64,000 bases of DNA from JANWVO01 sp037446555 (GTDB lineage: Bacteria; Acidobacteriota; Terriglobia; Bryobacterales; Bryobacteraceae), in the NCBI GenBank assembly GCA_037446555.1, contig JBBIIK010000004.1:124001-188000 (forward strand), given 5' to 3'. The translations under genes were made by a program, and so were the position numbers. Positions 33,694 to 42,913 of this stretch are shown here, piece after piece (the stretch's first letter is position 1; each line of letters starts with the position of its first letter). Below the pieces are notes generated by a model, which did not search any database, had not been told where the DNA came from, and saw only the letters and a list, made by a program, of their open reading frames with translations.

Positions 33694-34760
33694 TGCATCG
33701 CCTCGGCCATTCTGGAGTTTTCTTCCCGAGATCTTACCGCGATTCGCAGATACCGGCCGGCCAAAGGCCCTCTGAAAAACTCGCGCACATAAATTCCCTG
33801 CCTGCGCAGCCGCTCCGCCAGTTCTGCCGGCCGGTTGGGGCGAATCAGAAAGTAATTGGCGTCCGATTCCAGCGGCTTCAGATCTTGCAACGCCGTCCTG
33901 AACTCCTCCCGCAGCGCGCGGGTCTCCTCGTATTTCGCCCGGTAGTATTCTGGATGGCGCAGCGCCTCCATCGCCGCCGCCTGCGAGAGGAGTCCTACCG
34001 GCCACGGCGGCAGCCACTGTCCGAGTTCTTCGGCCCGGTCCGGGTGCACCACCATGTAGCCGGCCCGCACTCCGCTCAGGGAATATACCTTCGACATGGA
34101 CTTTATCACCGCGAGGTTCGGACGCCGCGCCGCCTCGGCCTCAAGGGAAAGCCCCTCGCCCGCGTACTCCAGATACGTCTCGTCCACCACCACCAGCGTC
34201 TCCTCGCCTGCGGCTTCCACGAACTCCAGCAACTTCTCTCCGGGCCAGTACCTGCCTGTCGGGTTGTTCGGGTTCACCAGCAGCACCGCCTGCGGGCGCT
34301 CCCGCCGCACCAGCTCCTCCAGCGCCTCCAGCCGCAAGGCGAATCCGTCCTCCTCGCGCAGCTCAAGCCTAGCCAGAGGGCAACCCAGCAGCGTCCCCGC
34401 CAGGTGCTCGTACTCGCCGTACATCGGATCCAGCACCAGCACTGTCCGCCCCGGGACCAGCATGCGGGGCAGACAGGCGAACAGCAGGCTCGACGAACCC
34501 GCGCCCGCCAGCACACTCTCCCGTGGCACTCCCCGCCGCCGCGCCACCTCCTCAACGAAGCCCTCGGCATGGCTCGGCGGCGAGCTCTTCACCAGGAACG
34601 CCAGGTGCCGCCACAGCGTCTCCAGAACCTCCGGCGCCGGGTCGAACCAGGCGTCCAGCACGTCCGCTGTCACCACTTCCTTCGACCGTTCCAGGTGCGT
34701 CAGATCCACGCCAATCGCCTCGAACGACGCCCCGCCGTGATACGCCTGCACCTTCGTCAC
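33690..34760 (-). CDS. Class I/II PLP aminotransferase (HisC/CobD-like)
   Basis: 356 residues of the small HisC-like branch. NPNNPTGRYW, VVVDETYLEY and the PLP lysine in SMSKVYSLSGVRAGY (about residue 222) are intact; C-terminal Arg in YLRIAVRS should bind the substrate carboxylate. Not in a his or cob operon, so the substrate is unassigned; the acetyltransferase downstream suggests amino acid or amine modification. GTG 34760 overlaps the MFS gene stop by 4 bp. Confidence 0.85.
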   Translation of the reverse strand: MTKVQAYHGGASFEAIGVDLTHLERSKEVVTADVLDAWFDPAPEVLETLWRHLAFLVKSSPPSHAEGFVEEVARRRGVPRESVLAGAGSSSLLFACLPRMLVPGRTVLVLDPMYGEYEHLAGTLLGCPLARLELREEDGFALRLEALEELVRRERPQAVLLVNPNNPTGRYWPGEKLLEFVEAAGEETLVVVDETYLEYAGEGLSLEAEAARRPNLAVIKSMSKVYSLSGVRAGYMVVHPDRAEELGQWLPPWPVGLLSQAAAMEALRHPEYYRAKYEETRALREEFRTALQDLKPLESDANYFLIRPNRPAELAERLRRQGIYVREFFRGPLAGRYLRIAVRSREENSRMAEAMQ

Positions 34761-36097
34761 GCCTGCTCCGCCTCCTTCATTCCCTTCCGCACGTCCACCC
34801 GCGCCAGCACCAGGATGCCCGCGGCGAAGAACACGATCAGGCTCGCCACCGCCCACTCGTAGCTGCCCGTGAATTGCAGGGCCAGCCCGAAGATCAGCGG
34901 CGCAAGCCAGCTCGTTCCCTTGTCGCTGATCTCGTACAGAGAGAAATACTCGGCTTCTTTTCCCTTGGGTATCATGACAGAGAAAAGGGACCGGCTCAGC
35001 GCTTGCGTGCCGCCCATCACCAGCGCTACCAAGGCTGCCGCAACAAAAAAATCCCGCGAGTCCTGGATGAAAAACACGCCGCACATGAGGCCGGTCCACA
35101 CGAAAAGACTCGCCATAACCGTCCGGTAAGATCCCAGTTTTTCCGCGATTTTCTGAAACGCCAGGGCCCCTCCGAACGCCACGAACTGCACCATCAGAAT
35201 GGCCATCGTCAGGTCCCCCATCGGCATCTTCAGGTGGTCTGCTCCAAACTGGCCCGAGAGAGTGATGACCGCCTGGATGGCGTCGTTGTACAAAAGGTAC
35301 GCCGCCAGAAACAGCAGCGCCTGCCGGTAGCGGCTCAGGCTGCGCAGAGTCCTGCCAAGCTGCGTGAATCCGCTTTTCCACACCGCGCGCTCCGCCGCAT
35401 GCGCGGCTCCCCGCGCTTTCAGCTCCATCATTGGAATCACGGTAAAGAACGCCCACCAGGCTCCCGCGGAACCAAGGCTGATCCGCACCGCCATGGATTC
35501 GTCCAGCCCCAGCCGCGGGGCCTGCTGATACAGCAGCAGGTTCAACCCCAGCAGCAGCCCGCCGCCAAGGTAACCGATCCCCCAGCCCCGGCTCGACACC
35601 GCGTCGCGCTCCTCAGGCGGCGCAATGTCGTTCAGGAAGCTGTTGTACACCACGATGGACGCCCCGAACGCCAGGTTCGCCACCAGGAACAGCGCTCCGC
35701 CCAGCAGGTACATCCCCCCGGTGAGGACGAACATCGCCACCGTGGCCGCCGCGCCTGTATATGCCAGCATCCCGAGGATCCGCTTCTTGTTGCGGCTGGC
35801 GTCCGCCACCGCCCCGACCACCGGCAACACCGCCACTTGGCTCACCACGGAGAGCGAGATCAGGTAGCTCCAGTAGCTCCTCGCGTCCACAGCGATCCCA
35901 AGGGGGCGAACCATCCCGTCCGCGTCTGCCGCCGCCTTCGCCAGAGCCGTCAGATAAGGCCCCAGAAACAGCGTCACCACCGTCGACGAAAACGCCGAGT
36001 TGGCGAAATCGTAGATATACCAGGCGCGCTGCTCCTTTGCGCTGTAGCCAGTCTCAATCGCGCTTTCCGCCAAGCTGCTCCTCCACGATCGCGGCAA
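34757..36097 (-). CDS. MFS transporter, UMF1 (Atg22-like) type
   Basis: 446 residues, 11-12 membrane helices. The N-terminal AWYIYDFANSAFSSTVVTLF and the later SRGWGIGYLGGGLLLG are UMF1 hallmarks. It overlaps the Aas-like gene by 44 bp and so is translated after it; in Enterobacteria the MFS carrier LplT accompanies Aas and flips lysophospholipid. A similar role here is an inference from position only. Confidence 0.85.
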   Translation of the reverse strand: MPRSWRSSLAESAIETGYSAKEQRAWYIYDFANSAFSSTVVTLFLGPYLTALAKAAADADGMVRPLGIAVDARSYWSYLISLSVVSQVAVLPVVGAVADASRNKKRILGMLAYTGAAATVAMFVLTGGMYLLGGALFLVANLAFGASIVVYNSFLNDIAPPEERDAVSSRGWGIGYLGGGLLLGLNLLLYQQAPRLGLDESMAVRISLGSAGAWWAFFTVIPMMELKARGAAHAAERAVWKSGFTQLGRTLRSLSRYRQALLFLAAYLLYNDAIQAVITLSGQFGADHLKMPMGDLTMAILMVQFVAFGGALAFQKIAEKLGSYRTVMASLFVWTGLMCGVFFIQDSRDFFVAAALVALVMGGTQALSRSLFSVMIPKGKEAEYFSLYEISDKGTSWLAPLIFGLALQFTGSYEWAVASLIVFFAAGILVLARVDVRKGMKEAEQA

Positions 36098-38198
36098 TCC
36101 GCGGGTAATCCAGCTTTCCCGTGCCCAGCAGCGGCAGTTTCTCGATGTATACGATTCGCCGCGGCAGCGCCAGCTCCGGCGCGCCCATCTCCTGCGCCGC
36201 TTCCTGCAACTCCTCCCGTCCCAGCCCGGCGTCCTCCGTCGCCAGCACGATCATCTCGCCGCGCGCCGGGTCCGGCCGCGCCACCGCCGCGTGCAGGTGC
36301 TTCGGCGACGCCCGCTCCGCCACACGCTCCGGCAACTCCAGCGAAATCATCTCTCCCGCCACCTTTGCGAATCTCTTCTGCCGGCCCAGCAAGCGGATGA
36401 AGCCGTCCTCGATCACCGCCAGGTCGCCTGTCGCATACCAACCCATCCCGAAAGCCGAATGTGGCGGCTCCAATACCCCCGGACGGCTCTCCCGCAAATA
36501 CCCCAGCATCACGTTCGGGCCCCGCACATGCAGCATCCCGCCCTCTTCCAGCCCTTCTACCGGTTCCAGCCTCGTCACCATCAATGGCAGAGGCTCGCCC
36601 ACCGTGCCCCTCCGCGCCCGCATCGGCGTGTTTACACTGATCACCGGCGAGCACTCCGTCGCTCCGTAGCCTTCGTACACGCGCAGGCCGAACTTTTCCA
36701 TGTAGGTCTGTTCCACCTCCGCCGTCAGCTTCTCCGCGCCAGACACCAGCAGCCGTGTGCGGCGGAAATCGTACGGGTGCGCCCGCTTCGCGTAGTGCTT
36801 CAGGAATGTCGGCGTGGCGAACATTACTGTCGCGTCCCGGTCGTAAAACAGCTCCGGAATCACCGCGTAATGCAGCGGCGTCGGATACAAATAAGCGCGG
36901 ATTCCGCTTACCACGGGCAGAAGGAACCCTGCCATCAATCCGAAGCTGTGAAACACGGGCATCGCCGAAAAGATCTTGTCCGCCGGAGAGACGTCGAGCA
37001 CCGCCAGCGCCTGCTCGATGTCGCTCAGGATCGACCAGTGGCTCAACACCACTCCCTTCGGCTTGCCCTCGCTGCCTGAGGTGAATAGCACCGCCGCGGC
37101 CTCCTCCGGCGCCGCCCGCCTCGACGCCGCTGCCGGGGCGCGCAGCCCGAACAGCACAAGCCACAGCTTGTCTGCCAGCGTCAGCTGCGCCCGAAGATCC
37201 TCGAGCAGCACCACCCGCGCGCCCTCCAATCTCGCCACCGTCTCTTCCAGCTTCGCCCGCTCGAGAAACGCCCTTGATGTGATCACCGTCTTCACCTGCG
37301 CCGCGCGCAGCGCGCTCTGCATTCCTTCCACGCCAGCGGTGAAATTCAGCATCGCCGGCACGCGCTTTTGGCTCATCAGTCCCAGCACAAGGGCCAGCGT
37401 CGCCGCCGCATTCGGCATCAGCACTCCGACGCGCTCGCCCTCTTCGGTGAATTCCGACGTCAGCCGCCCCAGCGCCAGCGCCCCTTTCAGCAGCCGCCCG
37501 TAGGTCATCCGCGTCCCTGCCACGTCCTCCACCATCTCCCGCCCGCGCCCGAACATCCGCACCGCCTCCAGAAACGCCTCCCACAGGCTCCTCTTGCGCT
37601 TCGCCAGGCACAGCGAGCGCGCTAGCAGCCGCCGCATCTCCTCGCTGGCCGCCCGCCGCCTCTCGCGTCCCGAACGGCCTTCCGGCATCCGGATCACCTC
37701 CGGCCCCAGCCACGTCACGCGGATCTTCGGCAGCCATGCGACCGGATAATCGCCCTTCATCCGCGTGAAACCGCGCGCCCGCGCCGCTCCTTCGATCGCC
37801 GCCACAGTCACCGGAGCTTCTGTCTTCGCTGCAATGAACGCCGGCCCGTCGTAAATTTTCATCAGCGCGCCGGTCACCGTCACGCGCCCTTCCGGGAACA
37901 CCACCACTGTCCTGCCGCTCTCCAGCGCTGCAATGGCGTCCTTCAGCCCCAGCGGACGAGTCACGTCGATCACGATGTAGTCCGCCGCCTTCAGCAGGAA
38001 CCGGAACACCCATTGATCCATTACCTGCGAATGCACCAGCCACAGCGCGTCCCGCGGCAGCATCGACCACAGGATCGGCGCGTCGAGAAACGATTGGTGG
38101 TTCGCGATCACCAGGCCCCGCCCGCCCCGCGGCGGCTCGCCCGCCACCTCAACTCGGTACAGAATGCGCAGCAGCGCGCGGATTGCCAGTCGCAGCAT
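36054..38198 (-). CDS. Aas-like 2-acyl-lysophospholipid acyltransferase/acyl-ACP synthetase
   Basis: 714 residues in two parts. An N-terminal PlsC-type acyltransferase (about 1-210) has the catalytic NHQSFLD and FPEGRVT motifs; a C-terminal AMP-binding domain has FTSGSEGKPKGV, EGYGATECSP and GWYATGDLAV. Aas activates fatty acid on ACP and re-acylates lysophosphatidylethanolamine at the membrane. ATG 38198 is preferred, with AAGAAAGAG upstream. First gene of a four-gene minus-strand operon with the UMF1 carrier, aminotransferase and GNAT. Confidence 0.88.
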   Translation of the reverse strand: MLRLAIRALLRILYRVEVAGEPPRGGRGLVIANHQSFLDAPILWSMLPRDALWLVHSQVMDQWVFRFLLKAADYIVIDVTRPLGLKDAIAALESGRTVVVFPEGRVTVTGALMKIYDGPAFIAAKTEAPVTVAAIEGAARARGFTRMKGDYPVAWLPKIRVTWLGPEVIRMPEGRSGRERRRAASEEMRRLLARSLCLAKRKRSLWEAFLEAVRMFGRGREMVEDVAGTRMTYGRLLKGALALGRLTSEFTEEGERVGVLMPNAAATLALVLGLMSQKRVPAMLNFTAGVEGMQSALRAAQVKTVITSRAFLERAKLEETVARLEGARVVLLEDLRAQLTLADKLWLVLFGLRAPAAASRRAAPEEAAAVLFTSGSEGKPKGVVLSHWSILSDIEQALAVLDVSPADKIFSAMPVFHSFGLMAGFLLPVVSGIRAYLYPTPLHYAVIPELFYDRDATVMFATPTFLKHYAKRAHPYDFRRTRLLVSGAEKLTAEVEQTYMEKFGLRVYEGYGATECSPVISVNTPMRARRGTVGEPLPLMVTRLEPVEGLEEGGMLHVRGPNVMLGYLRESRPGVLEPPHSAFGMGWYATGDLAVIEDGFIRLLGRQKRFAKVAGEMISLELPERVAERASPKHLHAAVARPDPARGEMIVLATEDAGLGREELQEAAQEMGAPELALPRRIVYIEKLPLLGTGKLDYPRIAAIVEEQLGGKRD

Positions 38199-38243
38199 CG
38201 CTACTCTTTCTTGCGGCGGCCCGCGCCGCGTTATCGCAAGTGT

Positions 38244-38272
38244 ACGACACTCCGCCGCCCCGCCGTTACAAT
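38244..38272 (+). promoter_or_regulatory. Promoter for the aldo/keto reductase gene
   Basis: ACGACA (38244-38249), 17-bp spacer, TACAAT (38267-38272); 6 nt later is GTG 38279. The geometry predicts a transcript starting at or next to the start codon. Confidence 0.5.
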
Positions 38273-38278
38273 CGAAAG

Positions 38279-39352
38279 GTGCCCGCCACACACCTGACTG
38301 CCGAAGGCGCCCGCCGCTTTGCGGCCCGCTTCCCGGAAGCTTCCGCAGCAGGCTTCTACCGCCTCGCCCAGGGCTGCCTGCTGTCCTCCATCGGAACCGG
38401 CACCTATCTCGGCGAGCCCAACGAGGATGACGACGCGCGTTATGTGGCCGCCGTCCGTGCCGCGGTGGCTTCTGGTGTCAACGTGATCGACACCGCCATC
38501 AACTACCGTCACCAGCGGTCGGAGCGCTCCGTGGGCCAAGCCCTGCGCTCCCTCTTCGATTCCGGCGCCGCCGCCCGCGACGAGATCCTCGTCTGCACCA
38601 AGGCCGGATTCCTGACGCCCGGTGCTGTTCCCGAAGGACTCCTCGAATCCGCGGATGTCGCTGGGCGCATGCACTGCCTCGCGCCGGCGTTTCTCGAGGA
38701 CCAGATCGGCCGCAGCCTCTCCAATCTCTCCCTCGAAACCATCGACGTCTTCTACCTGCACAATCCCGAAACGCAGCTCCGCTTCATTTCCCGCGAAGTC
38801 TTTGAACAGCGTCTCCGCGCTGCCTTCGCTCTGCTCGAACGCCTCTGCCGCGAAGGCCACATCATTGCCTACGGCATCGCCACATGGGACGGGCTTCGCC
38901 TTCGCCAGGACTCCGATCTGCGCCTCAGCCTGCCCCGAGTCGCCGCCATTGCCCGCGAAGCTGCTGGCGAGGATAGCCACTTCCGCTTTGTCCAGCTCCC
39001 CTTTAATCTCGCCATGCCGGATGCCTTCACACGCGCCCACCAGGGCGAGCCGCCAAATCACTCGACCGTGCTCGAACTCGCCGCCCGCCTCGGCATCACG
39101 GTCATCGCCAGCGCTCCGCTCCTTCAGGGGCGCCTCGCCTCCTCGCTGCCCGGACGCTTGCGCGAAGCCTTCCCCGAATGCTGGACCGACGCGCAGCGCG
39201 CTGTCCAGTTCGCCCGCTCCGCGCCAGGCATCACTACCGCTCTTGCCGGCATGAGTTCGCTCGCCCACGTCGAAGAGAACCTCGCTTTGACATCCGTTCC
39301 GCCCGCGCCCATAGAGCGCTGGCTCTCCCTGTTTGAAGTTGACGAAGCATGA
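38279..39352 (+). CDS. Aldo/keto reductase family protein
   Basis: 357 residues. The catalytic tetrad is recognisable: Asp and Tyr in VIDTAINYRHQRSE, Lys in VCTKAGF and His in FYLHNPE. Similar to bacterial AKRs related to L-galactose/pyridoxal dehydrogenases; substrate unknown. GTG 38279 is chosen from the promoter position; a longer frame upstream reads into the divergent aas promoter. It overlaps the UvrC-like gene by 4 bp (ATGA). Confidence 0.85.
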   Translation: MPATHLTAEGARRFAARFPEASAAGFYRLAQGCLLSSIGTGTYLGEPNEDDDARYVAAVRAAVASGVNVIDTAINYRHQRSERSVGQALRSLFDSGAAARDEILVCTKAGFLTPGAVPEGLLESADVAGRMHCLAPAFLEDQIGRSLSNLSLETIDVFYLHNPETQLRFISREVFEQRLRAAFALLERLCREGHIIAYGIATWDGLRLRQDSDLRLSLPRVAAIAREAAGEDSHFRFVQLPFNLAMPDAFTRAHQGEPPNHSTVLELAARLGITVIASAPLLQGRLASSLPGRLREAFPECWTDAQRAVQFARSAPGITTALAGMSSLAHVEENLALTSVPPAPIERWLSLFEVDEA

Positions 39353-40458
39353 GCCTTGCCGTGCGGATCGAACCGCCCTTCGAGCTCGACGCCGTTTCCG
39401 ACGCCCCCGCCGTCTTCGTCATCCACCTGCGCCAGGGCGAGCCCTATGTCAGCCGTACGCGGCTCCTTCGCCGCCGCCTTCGCCGCCTGCTCGCGGGCGG
39501 TTCCATCGCCGGGCGCGCCCTCCGTCTCGGCGAACTTGCCACCGCCGTCGAATACGAACTCGCGCCCTCGCACCTCGCCGCTCTCCTGCGCCACTTCGAG
39601 CTGCTGGAACGCTACTCGCCCGGCGGCGCCGCCGCGCGCCTCCGCTTGCGCCCGCCCGTTTTCCTCAAGGTGCTTCTTTCCAATCCGTGGCCCCGGACCG
39701 TCATCACTTCCCGCCCTGGCCGCAGCGCTTCGCTCTGTTTCGGCCCCTTCCAGAACAAGACCGCCGCTTCCCGTTTCGAACAAGAGTTGCTCGATCTGTT
39801 CCAGGTCCGCCGATGCCAAGAGGACCTCTCCCCTTCGCCCGGTCATCCGGGTTGCATTTACGGAGAAATGGGCAAGTGCCTCCGCCCCTGCCAGCAGGCG
39901 GTCTCCGCCCAGGAATACGCCGCTGAAACTTCGCGCCTTGTCCGCTTTCTCGATACCCGCGGACGCAGCTTGCTCGAGTCCGCCGCCGCCGCCCGCGACC
40001 GCGCGAGCGAGGAACTCGACTTCGAACACGCGCGCCTTTGGCATGAACGCTGGCTCCGCATCCGGGATGCCGCCGCCCTCGCCGGAGACCTCGCTGCGCC
40101 GCTGCCCTCCCTCTCCGGCGCCGCCGTTCTCCCTTCGCCTGCGCCCGGCGTGCTCCACATTGCCGTCATGCTCTCCGGCGCGTGGCTCCCGTTGTGCGAA
40201 TTCCCTGTTGCGCCTTCCGGGGCCGCCGTCAGCCTCGACTCCCGCCTCCGCGCGCTGTTCTCCTCGCTCTCCCCTCCGCGCCTCCCGCTTGCCACGCTCG
40301 CCTGGCATGTCGCCCTTCTTGCGCGCTGGTATTACAGCGCCTCCCGCGACGCCGAGTGGCGTCCGTTCACCTCCCTGGAAGACATTCCCTACCGCGCCGT
40401 CGTCCGCGACATCTCCCGCACCGCTTCCCGCTCCCAGGGCAGGCTCTTCCAGCCCTGA
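39349..40458 (+). CDS. Shortened UvrC-like protein with four-cysteine cluster motif
   Basis: 369 residues, against about 600 for UvrC. The N-terminal GIY-YIG-like domain is degenerate: GVY reads AVF and YVGK reads YVSR, but LRRRLRRLL remains. Then follows the UvrC cysteine set Cys156, Cys169, Cys177 and Cys181 (GCIYGEMGKCLRPC), which in UvrC can hold an Fe-S cluster, and a UVR-like helix ASEELDFEHARLWHERW. The RNase H-like endonuclease and HhH domains are missing. Incision activity is doubtful; a damage-binding or regulatory role is possible. Coupled to the aldo/keto reductase. Confidence 0.75.
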   Translation: MSLAVRIEPPFELDAVSDAPAVFVIHLRQGEPYVSRTRLLRRRLRRLLAGGSIAGRALRLGELATAVEYELAPSHLAALLRHFELLERYSPGGAAARLRLRPPVFLKVLLSNPWPRTVITSRPGRSASLCFGPFQNKTAASRFEQELLDLFQVRRCQEDLSPSPGHPGCIYGEMGKCLRPCQQAVSAQEYAAETSRLVRFLDTRGRSLLESAAAARDRASEELDFEHARLWHERWLRIRDAAALAGDLAAPLPSLSGAAVLPSPAPGVLHIAVMLSGAWLPLCEFPVAPSGAAVSLDSRLRALFSSLSPPRLPLATLAWHVALLARWYYSASRDAEWRPFTSLEDIPYRAVVRDISRTASRSQGRLFQP

Positions 40459-40550
40459 GTTGGCTCGCCTCCCTCCGCAGTGTCAAACTAACCCTGAGGG
40501 CCGGTGCGGCCTCTTCCGCTCCGGCCCGTCCTCCAGGAGGTCATCCGCCA

Positions 40551-41063
40551 GTGGCTCTCACTTCCAGGTCTCCCTCCGCGCCTTCCACCGGCAACTCCTC
40601 CTTCCCTGTTCTCGCCATCGTCATCATCGCCGCCATCGCCCTCGCGGGAGGCGCAGTGTGGTGGTTCTTCCTGCGCACGCCGCCCAAGCCGCCCGAGCCG
40701 CCGCCGCTCACCGAGGAGGCGCGCGAATACGTCCGCAGCGGCTACCTCGCCCTCTCGGAGGTCGAAATGAAGGCGGCCGAAAATTACATGATGACCACCG
40801 TTGTCGAAATCACCGGCAAGATCACCAACAAGGGGCCGCGTCCCATCTCTGCCGTCGAACTCACCTGCGTCTTCCGCGATCCCTATGGCCAGGTCATTCA
40901 CCGCGAGCGCGTCCCCATCGTCCGCCGCGTCCCCGCCAAGCCCTTCCGCACCGGCGATACCCGCCCCTTCCGCATGGCCTTTGACAGCATCCCCGCAGGG
41001 TGGAACCAGGTGCGCCCCGATCTCGTCATCGCGCGCATCGACTTCGAAGACTCCCGCCCATGA
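40551..41063 (+). CDS. Single-pass membrane protein, DUF2393/FxLYD-like
   Basis: 170 residues: a short cytoplasmic Ser-rich tail, one membrane helix (FPVLAIVIIAAIALAGGAVWW, about 19-39), a Pro-rich linker and a beta-sandwich-like domain (TTVVEITGKITNKGPRPISA; CVFRDPYGQVIHRERV). Domains of this kind occur in exported proteins without known activity. GTG 40551 follows CCAGGAGG. It overlaps the receiver fusion gene by 4 bp, so the two may act together at the membrane. Confidence 0.75.
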   Translation: MALTSRSPSAPSTGNSSFPVLAIVIIAAIALAGGAVWWFFLRTPPKPPEPPPLTEEAREYVRSGYLALSEVEMKAAENYMMTTVVEITGKITNKGPRPISAVELTCVFRDPYGQVIHRERVPIVRRVPAKPFRTGDTRPFRMAFDSIPAGWNQVRPDLVIARIDFEDSRP

Positions 41064-42712
41064 CGCGCATCCTGCTCATCGAGGACGACGCCGATCAGCG
41101 CCGGCTCCGCGCCCTCCTGCTCGAGTCCCGCGGCTGCCAGGTCCTGTCCGCCTCGTCCCCCGCCGAGGCTCTCGACATGCTCGCCGCAGCCTCCGCGCCG
41201 CCCCATTGCGTCCTGATGGACCTCCGGCTGCCCCGCGCCGAGGATGGCCGCTCGCTCATCCGCGCCCTCCACGAGCGCTTCCCCTCGCTTCCGGTGATCG
41301 TGCTTACCGGCGCGGGGGGCTTCGAATCCGCTCCGGAACGCGCCTTCGTCCACGAGGTTCTCCGCAAGCCTGTCCGCACGGAGCGCCTCCTCGGCGCCCT
41401 CGCGCGCCTGGCTTCTCTCCTGCTCGCCTGTCTGTTTTCGATTCCTGCCGCTGCCCAGTCCCGCTCTTTCCCTTTCACTCTTGGCGCCGCCGCCGAGGTG
41501 ATCGCCGAGCTCGATCTCGCCTCCCCATCCTCAGACTGGGCCGTCCCCGGACGCCAGGCCGCCGTTGCCGCCATCGGCCTCGAGGGAGAAACAAAGCATC
41601 ACGTTTTTGTTTTCGGTGAAAAGGACTCACGGCGCTATCGCGTCTTCCTTGGTCCCCTCGCCCCGGGCCCGCACACGCTGACGGTGAGCCGCGATTCCAC
41701 CCTCTCCGCTCCGGACTCGGATCTCGTCATCGGTGGCGCCGCCATCCGCCCCGTCGCTCCCGGCGATCCTCTCTACGAGCCTGTCCGCCACGCTCCGATC
41801 CTCTTCTCCCGCGCCGGAGCCGCGGACCGTTTCAGCGACGCGCTGCTCCTCGTCTACTGCACGCAGGGCCGGGACAAGTCCGGCCCGTGGATTGAGTACA
41901 CGGCCGTATTCTCCAACGAGGACGGCGGCACCTCCACGCGCGATCTGATGGCCCGCTGGGGACGGACCACGGACATCGAATACGTCTACCGCGTCTGGCT
42001 TGACCCCGAAGGGCGCCCCGCCCGCACCCTCATTCAGACCCGCGAACACCAGGACGTCCCTTACGACGGCCCGTGGTTCGGCCTCCATCCCTTCCTGGTC
42101 CCCGTCACCGACAACAATATGGTCGAGCCGGCCTCCGCTACGCCTCCTGGGCTTCGCTTCCAGCTCGTGCCCGTGCTCGTCTCCCTGGACACCGGATCTC
42201 GCGAAACCGTCATGGATCAGGAGCCTTTCACCTACGAGGTCGCCTGCAAGGAAATGGCCCGCGAGGCGAAAATTCGCGCACAGGGTTCCTGGTTCGACGG
42301 CGAGAAAATCGCTGACCCTCGCCGCTATTTCATCGCCGAGTTTCAGACCGAGACCCGCAACGCCGCCGTTCAGCTCGTCTATCGTTTCCGCGGCGAGAAT
42401 CTCTGGCGGGGCTCCGCTCTCGGCATCGGGAAGAATTTCATCGAGCGCGACGGTTGGGTTCGCACCGCCTTCGAACTTCCGGAAGGCCGCTCAGCCGCCG
42501 AAATCGGCGAGTTCGCCTTTGAGTGCCTCTCCCGCCGGGATCTGGAGAAACAGCCCGTGCCGAAGAACGGCGCCTGTATCGTCCGGCACCTCGGCCGCTT
42601 CTTCTCCGTCGATCCCCGCTGCCGTCCGGCCGCTTCTCTATCCCGAGCTCAGCCCCCGGCCGGCGGCTGGCGGCTTCACGTTGGAGAAATGATCTCAATT
42701 GGCAGGGAATGA
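41060..42712 (+). CDS. Receiver domain fused in frame to a hydrophobic segment and exported domain
   Basis: 550 residues. Residues 1-116 form a complete receiver domain: acidic E8/D9/D10, phosphoacceptor Asp54 (LMDLRLP), Thr83 and Lys103. It runs without a break into a hydrophobic stretch (about 110-130) ending SIPAAAQS, which looks like a signal peptide or anchor, then about 415 residues of mainly beta protein (GRTTDIEYVYRV, FGLHPFLVPVTDNNMV, FRGENLWRGSAL) of no family I can name. No ATG, GTG or TTG lies at the junction. Either this is a membrane-tethered receiver with an outside domain, or two former genes fused. The start overlaps the preceding gene (ATGA). Confidence 0.75.
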   Translation: MTRILLIEDDADQRRLRALLLESRGCQVLSASSPAEALDMLAAASAPPHCVLMDLRLPRAEDGRSLIRALHERFPSLPVIVLTGAGGFESAPERAFVHEVLRKPVRTERLLGALARLASLLLACLFSIPAAAQSRSFPFTLGAAAEVIAELDLASPSSDWAVPGRQAAVAAIGLEGETKHHVFVFGEKDSRRYRVFLGPLAPGPHTLTVSRDSTLSAPDSDLVIGGAAIRPVAPGDPLYEPVRHAPILFSRAGAADRFSDALLLVYCTQGRDKSGPWIEYTAVFSNEDGGTSTRDLMARWGRTTDIEYVYRVWLDPEGRPARTLIQTREHQDVPYDGPWFGLHPFLVPVTDNNMVEPASATPPGLRFQLVPVLVSLDTGSRETVMDQEPFTYEVACKEMAREAKIRAQGSWFDGEKIADPRRYFIAEFQTETRNAAVQLVYRFRGENLWRGSALGIGKNFIERDGWVRTAFELPEGRSAAEIGEFAFECLSRRDLEKQPVPKNGACIVRHLGRFFSVDPRCRPAASLSRAQPPAGGWRLHVGEMISIGRE

Positions 42713-42909
42713 CGCCCGTGCTTTCCATTTCGCCAAGATTGATTCCTCCAGTCGATGTCAGGCTCTTCTGCCTGAAAAGCGCGAAAGGGTACCAGTTGGA
42801 GTTTCTTTTTTCCCAGGAGATGCCTCTCGGGATGGGCAAGCGGCTCGCCGCCGCCAGGAATTACCGGTTCACGGCAGGAATTAGCATTTCTCTACAGATG
42901 GAATCCTGA
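42709..42909 (+). CDS. Possible small protein
   Basis: 66 residues starting at an ATG that overlaps the stop of the preceding gene (ATGA) and ending 4 bp before the DUF167 start. No family or motif recognised; Phe-rich middle (YQLEFLFSQEM). Third-position GC is lower than in neighbours, so this may be chance. The tight spacing on both sides is the only argument for it. Confidence 0.3.
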   Translation: MTPVLSISPRLIPPVDVRLFCLKSAKGYQLEFLFSQEMPLGMGKRLAAARNYRFTAGISISLQMES

Positions 42910-42913
42910 TCAG

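Noticed and set aside
33139..35456. Single long reading frames covering GNAT or aminotransferase with upstream extensions
   Set aside because: The extensions overlap the preceding genes out of frame; GTG starts at 33693 and 34760 overlap the previous stops by 4 bp.
41410..41460. A separate gene starting with CTG at the receiver/signal junction
   Set aside because: No Shine-Dalgarno lies at suitable distance and CTG starts are rare; kept as one fused gene, with the alternative noted.
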